Shown here piece by piece: positions 25,148-34,993 of a DNA stretch of 64,000 nucleotides. Below the pieces are notes generated by a model. The model saw only the letters and a program-made list of their open reading frames with translations. It searched no databases and was not told the DNA's origin. The first letter of the stretch is position 1. Each line of letters begins with the position of its first letter. Source of the DNA: Planctomycetota bacterium (GTDB lineage Bacteria; Planctomycetota; UBA8742; UBA2392); the NCBI GenBank assembly GCA_019912315.1, contig JAIOJA010000001.1:1-64000 (forward strand). The letters run 5' to 3'. A program made the translations under genes and the position numbers.

Positions 25148-27817
25148 CTAGCCGACCAGAACTTCTTCTTCTTCACGTTCTCTGCGGCTCGGCAAGGCCG
25201 CGTTTTGTCCGCCGCCGGGAAGGAAGCTGCCTTCGTATGGCGGTGGAGGCGCGATGTCGGGCCCGATGCTGTCTTCCTTGATGTCGTCGCCGCCCTTGCC
25301 CACGTCTTCCGGGTTAAGCGACATGGTGTAGTCGATCCACTTCTGTTCAAGGGCGTCCCAGTCCGCGTCGGTTTTGATGCCGAATACTTCCTTGAACTTG
25401 GTGATGCCGACGGTGTCGGTCCAGCTGTTGACACTGATCTCGCCCTTGTAGTCCTTGGCAATGTACTCCCACCATTTGTCGCGGTACGGGTACTTGCCGT
25501 TTTCCTTGTAATGCTCGAAGAAGTAGCTGATCTGGCAGGCGGTGGCGTAGAACACGCCGCGGGCGTTGCCCATCAGCCAGTCCCCGTTGACCTTCCACTT
25601 CTTTTCGAGCAGCCGGTCATAGGCCTTCTGGTCACATTGGCCGTAGTGGCGGCACTCGATTGTGTCGCGAATACGGTAGAGCACATCCTTGCCGAGAATC
25701 TCGTAGATCTGCTGGAAGCTGCGAAGACGCAGGTGATTGAGACGCAGGAAGTCGTACTTGGCGTCCTCACCCATTCCTTCGCGCAGGAAACCCGCCACGC
25801 TGTCGGTCAGACCCTCCTGGACCAGGATGTTGGCGTAGCGCGGACGTTTCATCATGTCGTCGCGCTCGAACATGGGGTTGGCAGCGTAGAAATCTGACAG
25901 CATGTGGAACGTCTCGTGAATGATCACTGATTCGTTGAACCACTGGGTGTCGGGGCTGGAGTCGGCCCGGTCGTCATAAGTCATGACGCGCTGGTCGAGG
26001 GGAGAGTAGTACGCGCGAGCGCCTGGCGGAATCGGCTCCTTGTTCGTGTCCAGGTAATGCTTGGCGAAGGTGGCACTGTCCTTGAATACGACGATTTCCA
26101 TGGGCCAGCCTTCCTTTTGCGCCAGCTCCGCGTTGTCCTTGGGCTTTACGCGCTTGAGGTTGAACTTGGTGACCAGGCGCTCATCGAACCATGCGACCAG
26201 TTGCTGAAGCAGGGCCTTCTTGCTTTCCAGCGTTTCCAGAAAGTCCTCATCCAGGCTTGCGCGCCCCAGCGGTTTCTCCACGAACACCATCAGCGACGGG
26301 CCGTAAGTGTAGGTCCAGATTTCGTCAAACTCTTCGTTCTCGCGCTCCATGGCGCGCGGACTGAACGAGCGCTGCCCCTTGGTGCGGTCCACTTTGCCGG
26401 CCTTGTGGGCGGCGCGGAAGCGAATCCAGGCCTTGCGGGATTTCTTGGCGTAGCCGTCTTTGGCATCGCGGGCGTTGAGATCGGCCCAGTTGCCGAGGGC
26501 GACTTCTTCAAGCTGCTGCAGCTTTTCAACGATGTCGGGAGGAAACAGCTTGGCGTCGCGGTAAATCTGAAGAATGTCGAAGTTGTAGTAGGCGCTGTAA
26601 TCCGATGCGCCGGCGACCTCATACTCAATGCAGAGATTCATTTCTTCGGGGTACTGGTATTCAACCCAGCCGACGCGTGTGACGATGTCCTTGAACTTCG
26701 GGACAACAACAAGGGTCTTCTTTTCCGAGCCGTCCTCCAGCAGACGTTTTTCTTCTTTGGTGGCTTTGCCGGCCTTGTCCATGGCGGCCCAGGCCTTTTC
26801 CAGGAGCAGGTCCGCACTGGGGTTCTTGTCGTCGGAAAGCATCAGGGCGATATCGGCCAACTGGTCGACGGACGCGCCGGATTCCGTCTTGCGAACCAGA
26901 TGCCTGGCGAACTGGTCCTGCATGGACTTGAATTCGGCGTTGTCGCGGCGCCCGCGCGCTTCCTCGTAGTAGAAGCGCACCTGGTCAAGTGACAGGGCGT
27001 CCACGTTATTGAAGGCCTTCTTCATGTCTTCCAGCAGGCGCTCGTCCGCGCCCTGCTGCGCGGCGGGCGAGTTGCCGGCGGCGACTGTGTCGCCGCCGTC
27101 AGGTCCGGGCGTTGTCGTGCCTGTATCGCTGAACACCACGACCAGTACCACGATCAGGATCAGCCCGACCACGCCTCCGCCGATGCCGAGCATCAGGGGC
27201 ATGTTGTTCTTCTTGCGCGGCGGGCCCATGCCTGGGGGCATGGGGCGACCGGACGGCGCCGGGCGCGGCGCGCCCGTGCCGCCGCGACGTACGGGGGCGC
27301 GGGTACCCGGCGCGCTGACGCCCACCGCGGGCGGCGCGCCGATGACGGTCTCTTCTTTGCGCAGGACGCTGGCGCCGCCGGTCATGTCAACTTCGGCGGA
27401 CGGCCTGCTGACCGGCTCGTCGCGCGTAGACGACCCGGGGTCGATGTCCGCGCGACGGATTGTGCGCGTGCCGCCCACAATGGTTGGATTGGCCACCTGC
27501 GGCGACGGCACCGTGACGGGTGCTGCGCACTTTTTGCATGTGGTTTTCTTGCCCGCGTGATGTGGTGAAACGCTGTATTTGGTTCCACAGGCGGGACACG
27601 GAAAAACGATGTTTTCGGACATCGTGGTTTGCTCCCTGCTATCTTGCTTGTGATTCGACCAGTTACTGTATGACTTTTCGCCTTCCGCCGAAAGGCGCGA
27701 GCCCCCGGCGGCAAGCTTCGCGGCTGTCCGCGCCGCAGCCTGAAGCACATTGGCGTCAAGCCCAGGCGGCGGCGTAGGACCGCGAAAACGGTTTCCAAAC
27801 GGATCTGTATTGCTCAT
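25148..27817 (-). CDS. Membrane-anchored zinc-ribbon / HExxH metalloprotease-like protein (DUF1570-type)
   Basis: 889 aa from ATG 27817, which overlaps the ECF sigma stop as ATGA. An internal ATG at 27622 (824 aa, MSENIVFPCPACG) has its own GGGAG and would put the zinc ribbon at the N-terminus; both are plausible. Seen: zinc ribbon CPACGTKYS...CKKCAAP, a Pro-rich linker, one transmembrane helix (MLGIGGGVVGLILIVVLVVVF), then a large exported domain with HETFH (HExxH) and the downstream acid EGLTDSV. This is the layout of planctomycetal DUF1570 proteins. The substrate is unknown. Its pairing with an ECF sigma factor suggests envelope-stress-linked expression. Confidence 0.8.
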   Translation of the reverse strand: MSNTDPFGNRFRGPTPPPGLDANVLQAAARTAAKLAAGGSRLSAEGEKSYSNWSNHKQDSREQTTMSENIVFPCPACGTKYSVSPHHAGKKTTCKKCAAPVTVPSPQVANPTIVGGTRTIRRADIDPGSSTRDEPVSRPSAEVDMTGGASVLRKEETVIGAPPAVGVSAPGTRAPVRRGGTGAPRPAPSGRPMPPGMGPPRKKNNMPLMLGIGGGVVGLILIVVLVVVFSDTGTTTPGPDGGDTVAAGNSPAAQQGADERLLEDMKKAFNNVDALSLDQVRFYYEEARGRRDNAEFKSMQDQFARHLVRKTESGASVDQLADIALMLSDDKNPSADLLLEKAWAAMDKAGKATKEEKRLLEDGSEKKTLVVVPKFKDIVTRVGWVEYQYPEEMNLCIEYEVAGASDYSAYYNFDILQIYRDAKLFPPDIVEKLQQLEEVALGNWADLNARDAKDGYAKKSRKAWIRFRAAHKAGKVDRTKGQRSFSPRAMERENEEFDEIWTYTYGPSLMVFVEKPLGRASLDEDFLETLESKKALLQQLVAWFDERLVTKFNLKRVKPKDNAELAQKEGWPMEIVVFKDSATFAKHYLDTNKEPIPPGARAYYSPLDQRVMTYDDRADSSPDTQWFNESVIIHETFHMLSDFYAANPMFERDDMMKRPRYANILVQEGLTDSVAGFLREGMGEDAKYDFLRLNHLRLRSFQQIYEILGKDVLYRIRDTIECRHYGQCDQKAYDRLLEKKWKVNGDWLMGNARGVFYATACQISYFFEHYKENGKYPYRDKWWEYIAKDYKGEISVNSWTDTVGITKFKEVFGIKTDADWDALEQKWIDYTMSLNPEDVGKGGDDIKEDSIGPDIAPPPPYEGSFLPGGGQNAALPSRREREEEEVLVG

Positions 27818-28365
27818 GATTCTTCAGTCCGCAGCCACTCTCGCAGCTTTTCGAGCGCCAGGCGATGACGGCTTTCGACCGTCTTCGTGGCGGCTTGCAG
27901 TACGTCCGCAATCTCTCCAAATTTCATGCCGTACATCCGAAGCAGAATCACTTCCCGCTGTTCGTCCGACAGGCGCTGCAAGGCGCTGTTCAACCTGTCC
28001 GCCTCCTCTCGCGACGCTACGGTGTCCCGCGGTCTGACCAGCACGAGCGGGCTGCTGCCCGTCAATGCCTTCTTCTCCCTTTGTCGCTTGCGAAACTCGT
28101 CCAGAACACGATTCCGCAGGCTGCGGTACAGGTACGCTTTCACGTTGGCCACATCCGCAAGCTTCTCGACGTTCTCCAAAAAGCCCAGCCACAACTCCTG
28201 GACCGCGTCCGCAGCCCTGGCCGGCTCGTAGCATAAACTCAGGGCATAGCCGTAAAGCCCGCCGCGATGGCGCTCATACAACTCGCCGAACGCATCAACG
28301 TCGCCACGGCGGAACCGGGCGACCAGAGCGTCATCGGATTGCTGCTTCGTCTCCAGTTCCACCAC
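27814..28365 (-). CDS. ECF-type RNA polymerase sigma-70 factor
   Basis: 183 aa. Region 2 is at about 10-90 (DAFGELYERHRGGLYGYALS, ADAVQELWLGFLENVEKL, YLYRSLRNRVLDEFRKRQ). Region 4 is at about 120-180 (LSDEQREVILLRMYGMKFGEIADVLQ). A typical ECF factor. No anti-sigma gene with a ZAS domain is adjacent. The coupled partner is the zinc-ribbon/transmembrane HExxH protein, which might act as the sensor or regulator (inference). It is preceded by a long imperfect inverted repeat. Confidence 0.92.
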   Translation of the reverse strand: MVELETKQQSDDALVARFRRGDVDAFGELYERHRGGLYGYALSLCYEPARAADAVQELWLGFLENVEKLADVANVKAYLYRSLRNRVLDEFRKRQREKKALTGSSPLVLVRPRDTVASREEADRLNSALQRLSDEQREVILLRMYGMKFGEIADVLQAATKTVESRHRLALEKLREWLRTEES

Positions 28366-28425
28366 TCTTGTGACGCCTTGGACGCACTAAAACCTCAACG
28401 CATTCTGCATTTTTTTGCCTTCAGC

Positions 28426-28526
28426 AGTACAAGAGTCCACTGTCCAACAGTTCAAAAGTCGCCAGTAAAGCAAGAATCCGCCTCTGGGCGGACTATTGGA
28501 CTGTTGCACCGTTGTACTCTTGGACT
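28426..28526. repeat. Large imperfect inverted repeat between PP2C and ECF sigma genes
   Basis: Arms 28426-28460 and 28491-28526 are about 80 percent complementary and built from AGTCCAA/CAGTCCAA-like heptads. They enclose the small perfect hairpin CCGCC-TCTG-GGCGG. The structure lies in a 168-bp spacer between same-strand genes. It may stop PP2C transcription or be a remnant of a palindromic repeat family. Confidence 0.65.
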
Positions 28527-28533
28527 TACGTCG

Positions 28534-29304
28534 TTACTCAACCCGGCAAAGCCCAACCGTAATGTTGTCGGTCCCGCCGGCCGCGTTGGCGGTCTCGATC
28601 AGGGCGCGCGCCATGGCGTCCAGATCATCGCCGGAAGACAGGATTTTCTCGGCGATTTCGCCGTCCGGCACCAAGTCGGTCAGCCCGTCAGTGCACAGCA
28701 GGTAAAGGTCGCCGCTGCGGGCCTTCTCCCATTTCACGTCAACTTCGACCGATGGCTCCATGCCCAGTGCCCGGGTGATGATGTTCTTGAGCGGGTGCGA
28801 GCGCGCGTCTTCTTCACTGATCAGATTCTTCTTGCGCAGCTCACCAACCCAGGAGTGATCCTCCGTGACCTGTTCGAGTTTCTTGTCGCGCACACGGTAA
28901 ATGCGGCTGTCGCCGACATTGGCCGTGACAATGTAATCACCCGCCAAGACGGCCGCGACAATGGTGGTGCCCATGTTCTTAAGCGCGGCGTCTGCGTTGC
29001 CGCGCCGGTAGATTTCCTTGTTCGCGGACTTGATGCATTTGGACAGCAATTCCGCGTCCTTACGCTCGTCCTGGCCGTTACGGGGACGGTCCTTGAAAGC
29101 TTCAGTGACGGCTTCAATGGCAATATTGGAGGCAATCTCGCCACCGAGATGCCCCCCCATGCCATCGGCGACAACGCAGAGCCCGGCCTCCTCGATCAAT
29201 GCGCAGGAGTCCTCATTGTTCTTGCGTTGCAAGCCGACATCTGTAGCCGTGACCATTCGCACGACCATGACGCCGTCCTTAAAACCGGCATCCGTATGGG
29301 GCAT
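28534..29304 (-). CDS. PP2C-type Ser/Thr protein phosphatase
   Basis: 256 aa from ATG 29304; the track adds 11 residues. PP2C motifs are present: RKNNEDSC (metal-binding Asp), VVADGMGGHLGGE, TIVAAVLAGDYIVTANVGDSRIY, LLCTDGLTDLV and the final GGTDNITVGL. The protein is soluble and compact, with no regulatory domain. It presumably dephosphorylates targets of Hanks-type kinases encoded elsewhere; the RIO kinase in this window is not adjacent. Confidence 0.93.
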   Translation of the reverse strand: MPHTDAGFKDGVMVVRMVTATDVGLQRKNNEDSCALIEEAGLCVVADGMGGHLGGEIASNIAIEAVTEAFKDRPRNGQDERKDAELLSKCIKSANKEIYRRGNADAALKNMGTTIVAAVLAGDYIVTANVGDSRIYRVRDKKLEQVTEDHSWVGELRKKNLISEEDARSHPLKNIITRALGMEPSVEVDVKWEKARSGDLYLLCTDGLTDLVPDGEIAEKILSSGDDLDAMARALIETANAAGGTDNITVGLCRVE

Positions 29305-29489
29305 AGACAACCGACCCCCCGTTCCCGCCGGGATCACAAGTTCTTGGACAATCCATCCAAAGTACCAGCCACATGGCAGGTGTCAATCAACCTGGACGTT
29401 CCATCAAGCGTCTACATTATCTTCTGAATCGCACAGGTATCAAGCGGACGTTGACGGTAACCTTTCGAGGCACCACAATCAGCCCTCTT

Positions 29490-31031
29490 ATGCGCCTTCT
29501 CATACTGATCTTTTTTCTGCTCGTCATGGCGCCTCTGGGTGCCCAGCCGCCAATTCCCCCGAACGGCGGGCCGGACAACGGTGACACCACCACGCCCAAG
29601 GATTCGCCGGGTGGCTCCGGACTGACCGAAGAGGACATTCTGGCGATCCTGGATGAGCGCCAGGAGGGGCTTGAGCAGTACGTGGAAGAACGGGTGGACC
29701 AGGAGGTCCGGCGGCGGTTTGAAGATTTCGCGCCCATCCGTTCGCGCCGGGAGCTGTTCATTGAGTTTGCCGGCGGCGTGACTATCAAATACCGACAGGC
29801 CCAGAAAAGCGCGGACGGCGACCAGCCCGACGGCGGGCACAGGGCGCCCAACGGAATCGGCCTGGACGAAGTCTGGCTGTCGGTTTTCGCCGGTTACAGC
29901 GACGTCGTGGAGAGCGAGGTCAGCGTACTGTTCAACGGTGACTACACCCTGCTGGACGAGGAGATCATTGAGATCCCGCGCGCCGTCGTCATCTATAACC
30001 GTCCTCTCAGTCAGTTCGCCCCGCCCGGCTATTTCGCGGACAGCTTTCTGTTTGGTGTGGACGGGCACTTCTGGCGCCAGCATCGGGCCAGCGCAACGAT
30101 GGCGCTTGGGCATCGGGCATTTCACCAGGACGAGGTCGCCCAGTTCCGGTACACGGCCCGGCTGATGGAAAACTTCTACCTTATAGGAGCACTGTCGGAC
30201 GGCACGCTGCTCGGGCGCGGACACGTGGACGACTCGAACAACTACCCGGTCATGCAGGACGACAAAACCCGCTACATTCGTGGGCTGGGCGACACGGGCG
30301 AAGTCAGCCGCTACTTGCAGGTGGAATTCGGCGGCGGGTTCATCTTCGATTTCAACACGGCCAGCTTCCTGAGCAGCACCGCCCACTTCGACCCGGAGCG
30401 CTGGACGGCCCAGAACACGAACTACTTCCATATCCTTGCGTGGGGTTCGATCGACCGCCTCAGCTACAACGAAGTCAGCCTGATCGAAGGCATGCAGCGC
30501 CAGCCTTTCTATGGCGGCACGCAGGAGGACCCGGCCAAGCGCGTGCGGCGTGCCAAGTGGCGCATGGGGGCGAACCTCGACTTCGCGTTCCGTATCGCCG
30601 GCGGCGACCTGTTCGTGCAGGCCCACTACATACACGCCGAGGACGGGCGCTTTGTGCGCGACGCGTGGGGCGTTGAGCTGCGCTACACATTCGAGTTGCC
30701 GCGCATACCGTTCTTTCTGCGCATTACGCCGATGTTCCGCTACAGCGAGCTGGTAACAAACAACAACGACAACCCGCTGGACAGCTCGGACCCCTTTGGC
30801 GGGCCCCTGCGCGTATCGTCGGGCGCGGTGCCGGGTTTCAGTCTGGCAGACGCCGCCGGCTTTGCAGCCAACCGGCGCGAGTTCATGCTAGGCGTTAATT
30901 TTACCCTTGCGCGCAACGTAACCCTTGGCTTCGAGATCGTCTTCAACGAGGAAGACTTCAACCAGACCCGGGCCGTTCCCAATGACATTCCCAACACGTT
31001 CTACGTGCTGCGTATCGCGGCCGGGTTCTAG
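29490..31031 (+). CDS. Outer-membrane beta-barrel (porin-like) protein
   Basis: 513 aa from ATG 29490, which begins a clear signal peptide (MRLLILIFFLLVMAPLGAQ); the track start is 39 codons upstream. After a Pro/Gly linker comes a short coiled-coil-like segment (EEDILAILDERQEGLEQYVEERVDQEV). Alternating-residue beta strands then run to a C-terminal Phe (YVLRIAAGF), the usual outer-membrane assembly signal. The coiled-coil-plus-barrel layout resembles phosphate-selective-porin-like proteins of planctomycetes. The substrate is unknown. Confidence 0.75.
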   Translation: MRLLILIFFLLVMAPLGAQPPIPPNGGPDNGDTTTPKDSPGGSGLTEEDILAILDERQEGLEQYVEERVDQEVRRRFEDFAPIRSRRELFIEFAGGVTIKYRQAQKSADGDQPDGGHRAPNGIGLDEVWLSVFAGYSDVVESEVSVLFNGDYTLLDEEIIEIPRAVVIYNRPLSQFAPPGYFADSFLFGVDGHFWRQHRASATMALGHRAFHQDEVAQFRYTARLMENFYLIGALSDGTLLGRGHVDDSNNYPVMQDDKTRYIRGLGDTGEVSRYLQVEFGGGFIFDFNTASFLSSTAHFDPERWTAQNTNYFHILAWGSIDRLSYNEVSLIEGMQRQPFYGGTQEDPAKRVRRAKWRMGANLDFAFRIAGGDLFVQAHYIHAEDGRFVRDAWGVELRYTFELPRIPFFLRITPMFRYSELVTNNNDNPLDSSDPFGGPLRVSSGAVPGFSLADAAGFAANRREFMLGVNFTLARNVTLGFEIVFNEEDFNQTRAVPNDIPNTFYVLRIAAGF

Positions 31032-31082
31032 GCGCTGCCTCGGCCAACGCGGCAGAGCCGTGGCGCGAGTGGGGTCGGTGCC

Positions 31083-32027
31083 ATGGCGGAGCTGGTAACC
31101 GCGATCGTCTGTACCTACCGTCGCCCGCACCTGCTGGAGCGATCCTTGGGCAGCGTGCTGCGCCAGACATATCGCCCGCTTGAGTTGATCGTTGTGGATG
31201 ACGGCAGCGGCGACGACACGCCGGAAGTGCTGAAGACCTGGCTTGACCGGGCCGCCGGTGCGGGCATGGATTGCCGCTGTTTCGAGAAGGCGAACGGCGG
31301 TCCAGGCCCGGCCAAGACGTTCGCCCTGGAACACGCCCGTGGAGAGTTGCTGGCGTTCCTTGATGACGACGACCGCTGGTATCCCCAGAAACTGGAAACC
31401 CAGATCAACATGATGCGCACACACCCCGAGGCGGGCGCGTCATTCACCCGCTTCGTACATGAGGGCAAGGAGGACCAGCCAAAGCCGCGCCTGCAGCACA
31501 TGCGCGACGGCTGGGTGTTCGAAAGCCTGTGCAGCGGGGAAACCCGTGCCCACATGCAGACGCTGATTGTGCGACGTGACCTTGCACGCGAGGTCGGCGG
31601 GTTCGGGACGGAGCGGCACTGGGACGACACGGAGTTCGAGCTGCGCTTGTCGCTCGCAACGCCGTTTCTGGCCGTGCCCGAGGCGTTGACCGTGATTTGC
31701 ACGGTGGACAACAGCATCAGTCGTGAGGACGGGCTACCCGGTGACCTGCAGCGTGACGCGGACAAACTGCGCATCCTGGACGGGTTCGTGGCGCGCTTTG
31801 GTCAACACCCGCGCTTCCGCCCTGCATCCGCAAAACTGCTGCGCGCGCGCCTGTATGACGAGCATATCAAGCACCTGCTCTGGCTCGGGCGCGTCGAAGC
31901 GGCCCGCGAAGCCTGGGAACGTGCCCTGGAAGAGTGCGGCGAGCAGCCCATGCTGAACAGGCTGAAAAGCAAGCTGGCCCGCGCACGCGTAAAGGGCTGG
32001 TTCGGAATGCGCCTCAAGAAGCCTTGA
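31083..32027 (+). CDS. GT2-family glycosyltransferase
   Basis: 314 aa. GT-A fold: AIVCTYRRPHLLERSLGSVLRQTY, VVDDGSGDDT, DXD-type LAFLDDDDRWYPQKLE, and the HWDDTEFELRL acceptor region. A helical C-terminal part ends with basic residues (KGWFGMRLKKP). Probably cytosolic, transferring a sugar from a nucleotide donor to a polysaccharide or lipid acceptor. It follows the barrel gene by 51 bp and is likely cotranscribed. Confidence 0.9.
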   Translation: MAELVTAIVCTYRRPHLLERSLGSVLRQTYRPLELIVVDDGSGDDTPEVLKTWLDRAAGAGMDCRCFEKANGGPGPAKTFALEHARGELLAFLDDDDRWYPQKLETQINMMRTHPEAGASFTRFVHEGKEDQPKPRLQHMRDGWVFESLCSGETRAHMQTLIVRRDLAREVGGFGTERHWDDTEFELRLSLATPFLAVPEALTVICTVDNSISREDGLPGDLQRDADKLRILDGFVARFGQHPRFRPASAKLLRARLYDEHIKHLLWLGRVEAAREAWERALEECGEQPMLNRLKSKLARARVKGWFGMRLKKP

Positions 32028-32203
32028 TCAGGCACCCCGAACAGCAGCCCCGAACGGAAGGCGGGGCCTGCCGACATTGAGCAATCCCGCCCTCGCCTGG
32101 CGTCAGATCGCGGTGATTGCGCTCTTGGCGAGACGCTAATTGCGGGCGGCGGTTGCCCTGCGCACACATAAAGAAATTTATGCGGAACCGCTTAGACCAT
32201 TCA

Positions 32204-32247
32204 CAAATCAAAGCGGGCCGCATCGATGTGCGGCCCGCTTTGATTTG
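32204..32247. terminator. Strong hairpin (19-bp perfect stem) in the 457-bp spacer after the GT2 gene
   Basis: Arms CAAATCAAAGCGGGCCGCA and its exact complement are separated by TCGATG. The stem sits 177 bp after the glycosyltransferase stop. The AAATC/GATTT base gives it a U-rich side on either strand, so it can act as a bidirectional terminator. The remaining spacer (32028-32484) holds no ORF with coding character and presumably the promoter of the XRE-TPR gene. Confidence 0.75.
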
Positions 32248-32484
32248 AAGGCGAAGTTCAGGGCGGTGCTGGGCTCATCACCCTGGTTTCTTCGCCTTCA
32301 AGCTTTGAGAACTTTTTGAGTCCTCCACTCCGTGCCTTGCCGCCTTCGGGGTTCGGGATTCCCCGCCTGCGACATGAACAAGTATGCCCTGCAAATGCTA
32401 ATCGACAAGTTCGATGGTGAAAAAGGTTCTAAGTTGGCTTGCTAAATGGCAAGATGGCCTTCCTGACTTGCGATTCGTGAAGAC

Positions 32485-33960
32485 ATGGACATCAACCACA
32501 CAATCGCCGCGCGCATCACGGATCTGGTACACGAGTACTCCCAGGCCGCCGTCGCCCGCGCCGGCGGCGTCAACGAGAGCAGCGTCTACCACTACCAGCG
32601 CGGGCGACGCGTGCCAGCTGACTTCTGCGTAAAGCTCAGCGAGTCTCTCGGCGTCAATCTGAACTGGCTGCTGACCGGCATGGGTGCGCCGCAGGCCGGC
32701 GAAACCACCCTGCAGGCCGACGCTGTCGGCGAAAGCATGGAGCGCATGGTGCGCGTGCTCGGTGCGCTCGAGAGTGAAGCGGAAGGCACACTCAAAGGCG
32801 CGCCTTCCGCGCGGCGGTTCGAGAAGCTGAACGAGATGCTCAAGACCTGGGACCAGGCCAATGAGCGTCTGAACAGCAGCCTGCTTCCGGTGGCTGACCG
32901 CCTGGGCAGGTCCATGAACGACGCCATGGACCGCATGAACCTGACGCGCGCGGGCGACATTAAACCCGGGCTGGAGTATCTCAAGCGTTTCGACCTGCCG
33001 TCGGACACGATCAATCAGATCGACCTGACGCTTGCGCGCTTCGCGTTTCTGGACCTCGACTACGAGCACGACTTCGAGCTTCGCCAGAAAATTCTCTGGC
33101 GCTACCTGATCGGCGGCGGCAGCGACCCTCGCGAAGTCCTGAAATACGCGTTCGCGGTTGTGCACTCCGGCTACGGCATGGGGCGCCACGCCGAAGCCGT
33201 AATGATGGCCGACGGTGTGCTTGCCGCCACGCGCATCGTGCCCGAGCGCGACAAACACCGCCTGCGACTGCGCATTGTGCGCTCAAGCTGTCTGGTTGAA
33301 CTCGGGCGAGTCTCAGAAGCCATCGCGGAGCTGTCGGATGCCGTGCCGCGCCTGCCTGATGACATGCGCAACCGGTTCTGGGGGCTGCACATCCGGACGC
33401 TGGTGCTGGCTGGCTCGATGGAAATTGCGCCCGCATTCTCCGTGATTGAAGGCTACGCCTACCCGCAGGACGACACGGCCCTGTTCAGCCTGGCGTTTCT
33501 GGAGTCGGACAAGTCACTGCTGCAACGCGCGCTGAAGTTCGCCGAAAGGACCGGCGCCGTACACCCGGACACGACCCAGCCCACCAACTGGCTGCACGGG
33601 CAGTGTTGGATGCAGGCCATGGACGGTGACGCAAGGGGTGCGGTAAAGCGCTGGCTCGCGGCGGTGGAGGGCGCGCGTGTGAAAAGGACCCGCAAGGCCG
33701 CGCTGGCGTTCATCGAGATCGAGTTGCTGCGCGTCGGCGGCAACGAGAAGCTTGCACGGGCGCGTCTCCGGCAGTTCTGGAACGCGCACGAGCACGGGCT
33801 GCCAGGAGACATTTTCCAGCGCGCCGTCATGTATCGCGAGACGCTGCGCCTGGAGCCCGCAAATGTCACGCTGCACGCCCGCGCGCGCGTATGGCTGCGG
33901 CGCATGGTACGGCAGGGGTACGTCTACTTCCGCAACTGGCTGGCTGAGCCCGCCGAATAA
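32485..33960 (+). CDS. XRE-type HTH protein with TPR-like helical domain
   Basis: 491 aa. The N-terminal HTH at about 5-65 (SQAAVARAGGVNESSVYHYQRGRRVPADFCVKLSESLGV) is a lambda-repressor-like fold. A helical linker follows, then TPR-like pairs from about 180 to the end (for example HAEAVMMADGVLAAT, KLARARLRQFWNAHEHG). HTH-TPR regulators often sense peptides or cell-state ligands through the TPR cavity. No peptide gene is adjacent, and the ligand and targets are unknown. Confidence 0.8.
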   Translation: MDINHTIAARITDLVHEYSQAAVARAGGVNESSVYHYQRGRRVPADFCVKLSESLGVNLNWLLTGMGAPQAGETTLQADAVGESMERMVRVLGALESEAEGTLKGAPSARRFEKLNEMLKTWDQANERLNSSLLPVADRLGRSMNDAMDRMNLTRAGDIKPGLEYLKRFDLPSDTINQIDLTLARFAFLDLDYEHDFELRQKILWRYLIGGGSDPREVLKYAFAVVHSGYGMGRHAEAVMMADGVLAATRIVPERDKHRLRLRIVRSSCLVELGRVSEAIAELSDAVPRLPDDMRNRFWGLHIRTLVLAGSMEIAPAFSVIEGYAYPQDDTALFSLAFLESDKSLLQRALKFAERTGAVHPDTTQPTNWLHGQCWMQAMDGDARGAVKRWLAAVEGARVKRTRKAALAFIEIELLRVGGNEKLARARLRQFWNAHEHGLPGDIFQRAVMYRETLRLEPANVTLHARARVWLRRMVRQGYVYFRNWLAEPAE

Positions 33961-34019
33961 AGCACTGCGTGTTTGAGTGCCGCTCTCGCTATCATGTGGG
34001 CCTCTTGAAGGGAGCGGTC

Positions 34020-34934
34020 ATGAAGAAGTTGCTGTCTGCGGTGATGCTGGGACTGCTGGTCGGTTGCGGCAGCAGCGAGAAACGTAGTGAACCTGACGAC
34101 GACGATCCCTACACCCAGGAAGACCTCGATAGAGACACAGGCGATGTCTATCGCCCATCTGATCCGGGCAAGGATGACGACGGCGTAGACAAGGGCGGTC
34201 GCGACAAGCCGACCCGCAACGACCGCGTGAATAACACCAAGGAAGATCCGAAGAAAGACCCGGGCCCGAGCGTCGAAAAACCCAAGGACGACCCTGGGCC
34301 GAAGGACGAGCCGAAGAAGGATCCTGCCAAAGACCCGGTCGCCGAGAAGCCGAAGGACGACCCGAAGAAAGACCCGGAGCCAGCAAAACCGGATCGATCA
34401 GGCCTGATCAAGGCGTTCATCAGTGACGTCAGCGCGCGCATGGATGATCTGGAAGAAAGCAGGCTCTGGAAGGACCTGATCCAGGCCAAAGAAAAGTTCG
34501 ACGCCAGCACAGACAAGGCCCTCGAGAAGGGTAACGACGAGCGCGGCAAGGACGCCGAGGCGGCCTGGGCCAACGCCATCAAAGACTGGTACGAAGTGCG
34601 CTACCTGACTGAGCTGTTCAAGCACGTCAACTGGAGCGCTCCGAGCGACTTCTACGTAGACGGGCCGCTAAACGAAGAAGTGGTGGGCGCATGCGCCGAT
34701 CAGCATCTGCGCAATGGCGATTGCGCGCAGGCCTGGGCGGCCTACGAGCTGATCGAAATCAACATGAAGGAAGTCCGTCAGTTCCAGACCGACATCCTCA
34801 AGTACGACCTGGTGGCCAGCAAGGTCTACCAGGACCCGAAGCAGGAAAAGAAGTGGGTTGGCCAGAAGGACAAGTGGCAGGACGCGGTAAACGGAACGTT
34901 CGACAAGAACGACCTGAAGAAATACGGGAAGTAA
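34020..34934 (+). CDS. Lipoprotein with Lys/Asp/Pro-rich repeat linker, unknown
   Basis: 304 aa from ATG 34020 with AAGGGAG upstream. The signal peptide has a lipobox (MLGLLVGCGSS, Cys about 16). Residues about 20-130 are low-complexity charged repeats (units like PKKDPGP and KPKDDP), probably a wall- or periplasm-spanning stalk. Residues about 135-304 form a helical domain (FISDVSARMDDLEESRLWKD). No family was recognised for the C-terminal domain. It follows the XRE-TPR gene by 59 bp. Confidence 0.75.
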   Translation: MKKLLSAVMLGLLVGCGSSEKRSEPDDDDPYTQEDLDRDTGDVYRPSDPGKDDDGVDKGGRDKPTRNDRVNNTKEDPKKDPGPSVEKPKDDPGPKDEPKKDPAKDPVAEKPKDDPKKDPEPAKPDRSGLIKAFISDVSARMDDLEESRLWKDLIQAKEKFDASTDKALEKGNDERGKDAEAAWANAIKDWYEVRYLTELFKHVNWSAPSDFYVDGPLNEEVVGACADQHLRNGDCAQAWAAYELIEINMKEVRQFQTDILKYDLVASKVYQDPKQEKKWVGQKDKWQDAVNGTFDKNDLKKYGK

Positions 34935-34993
34935 ACTTGACTCGTCAATACACGCGCGCCATACTTGTCAGCGCAGCACCAACGGAGGTCTCC

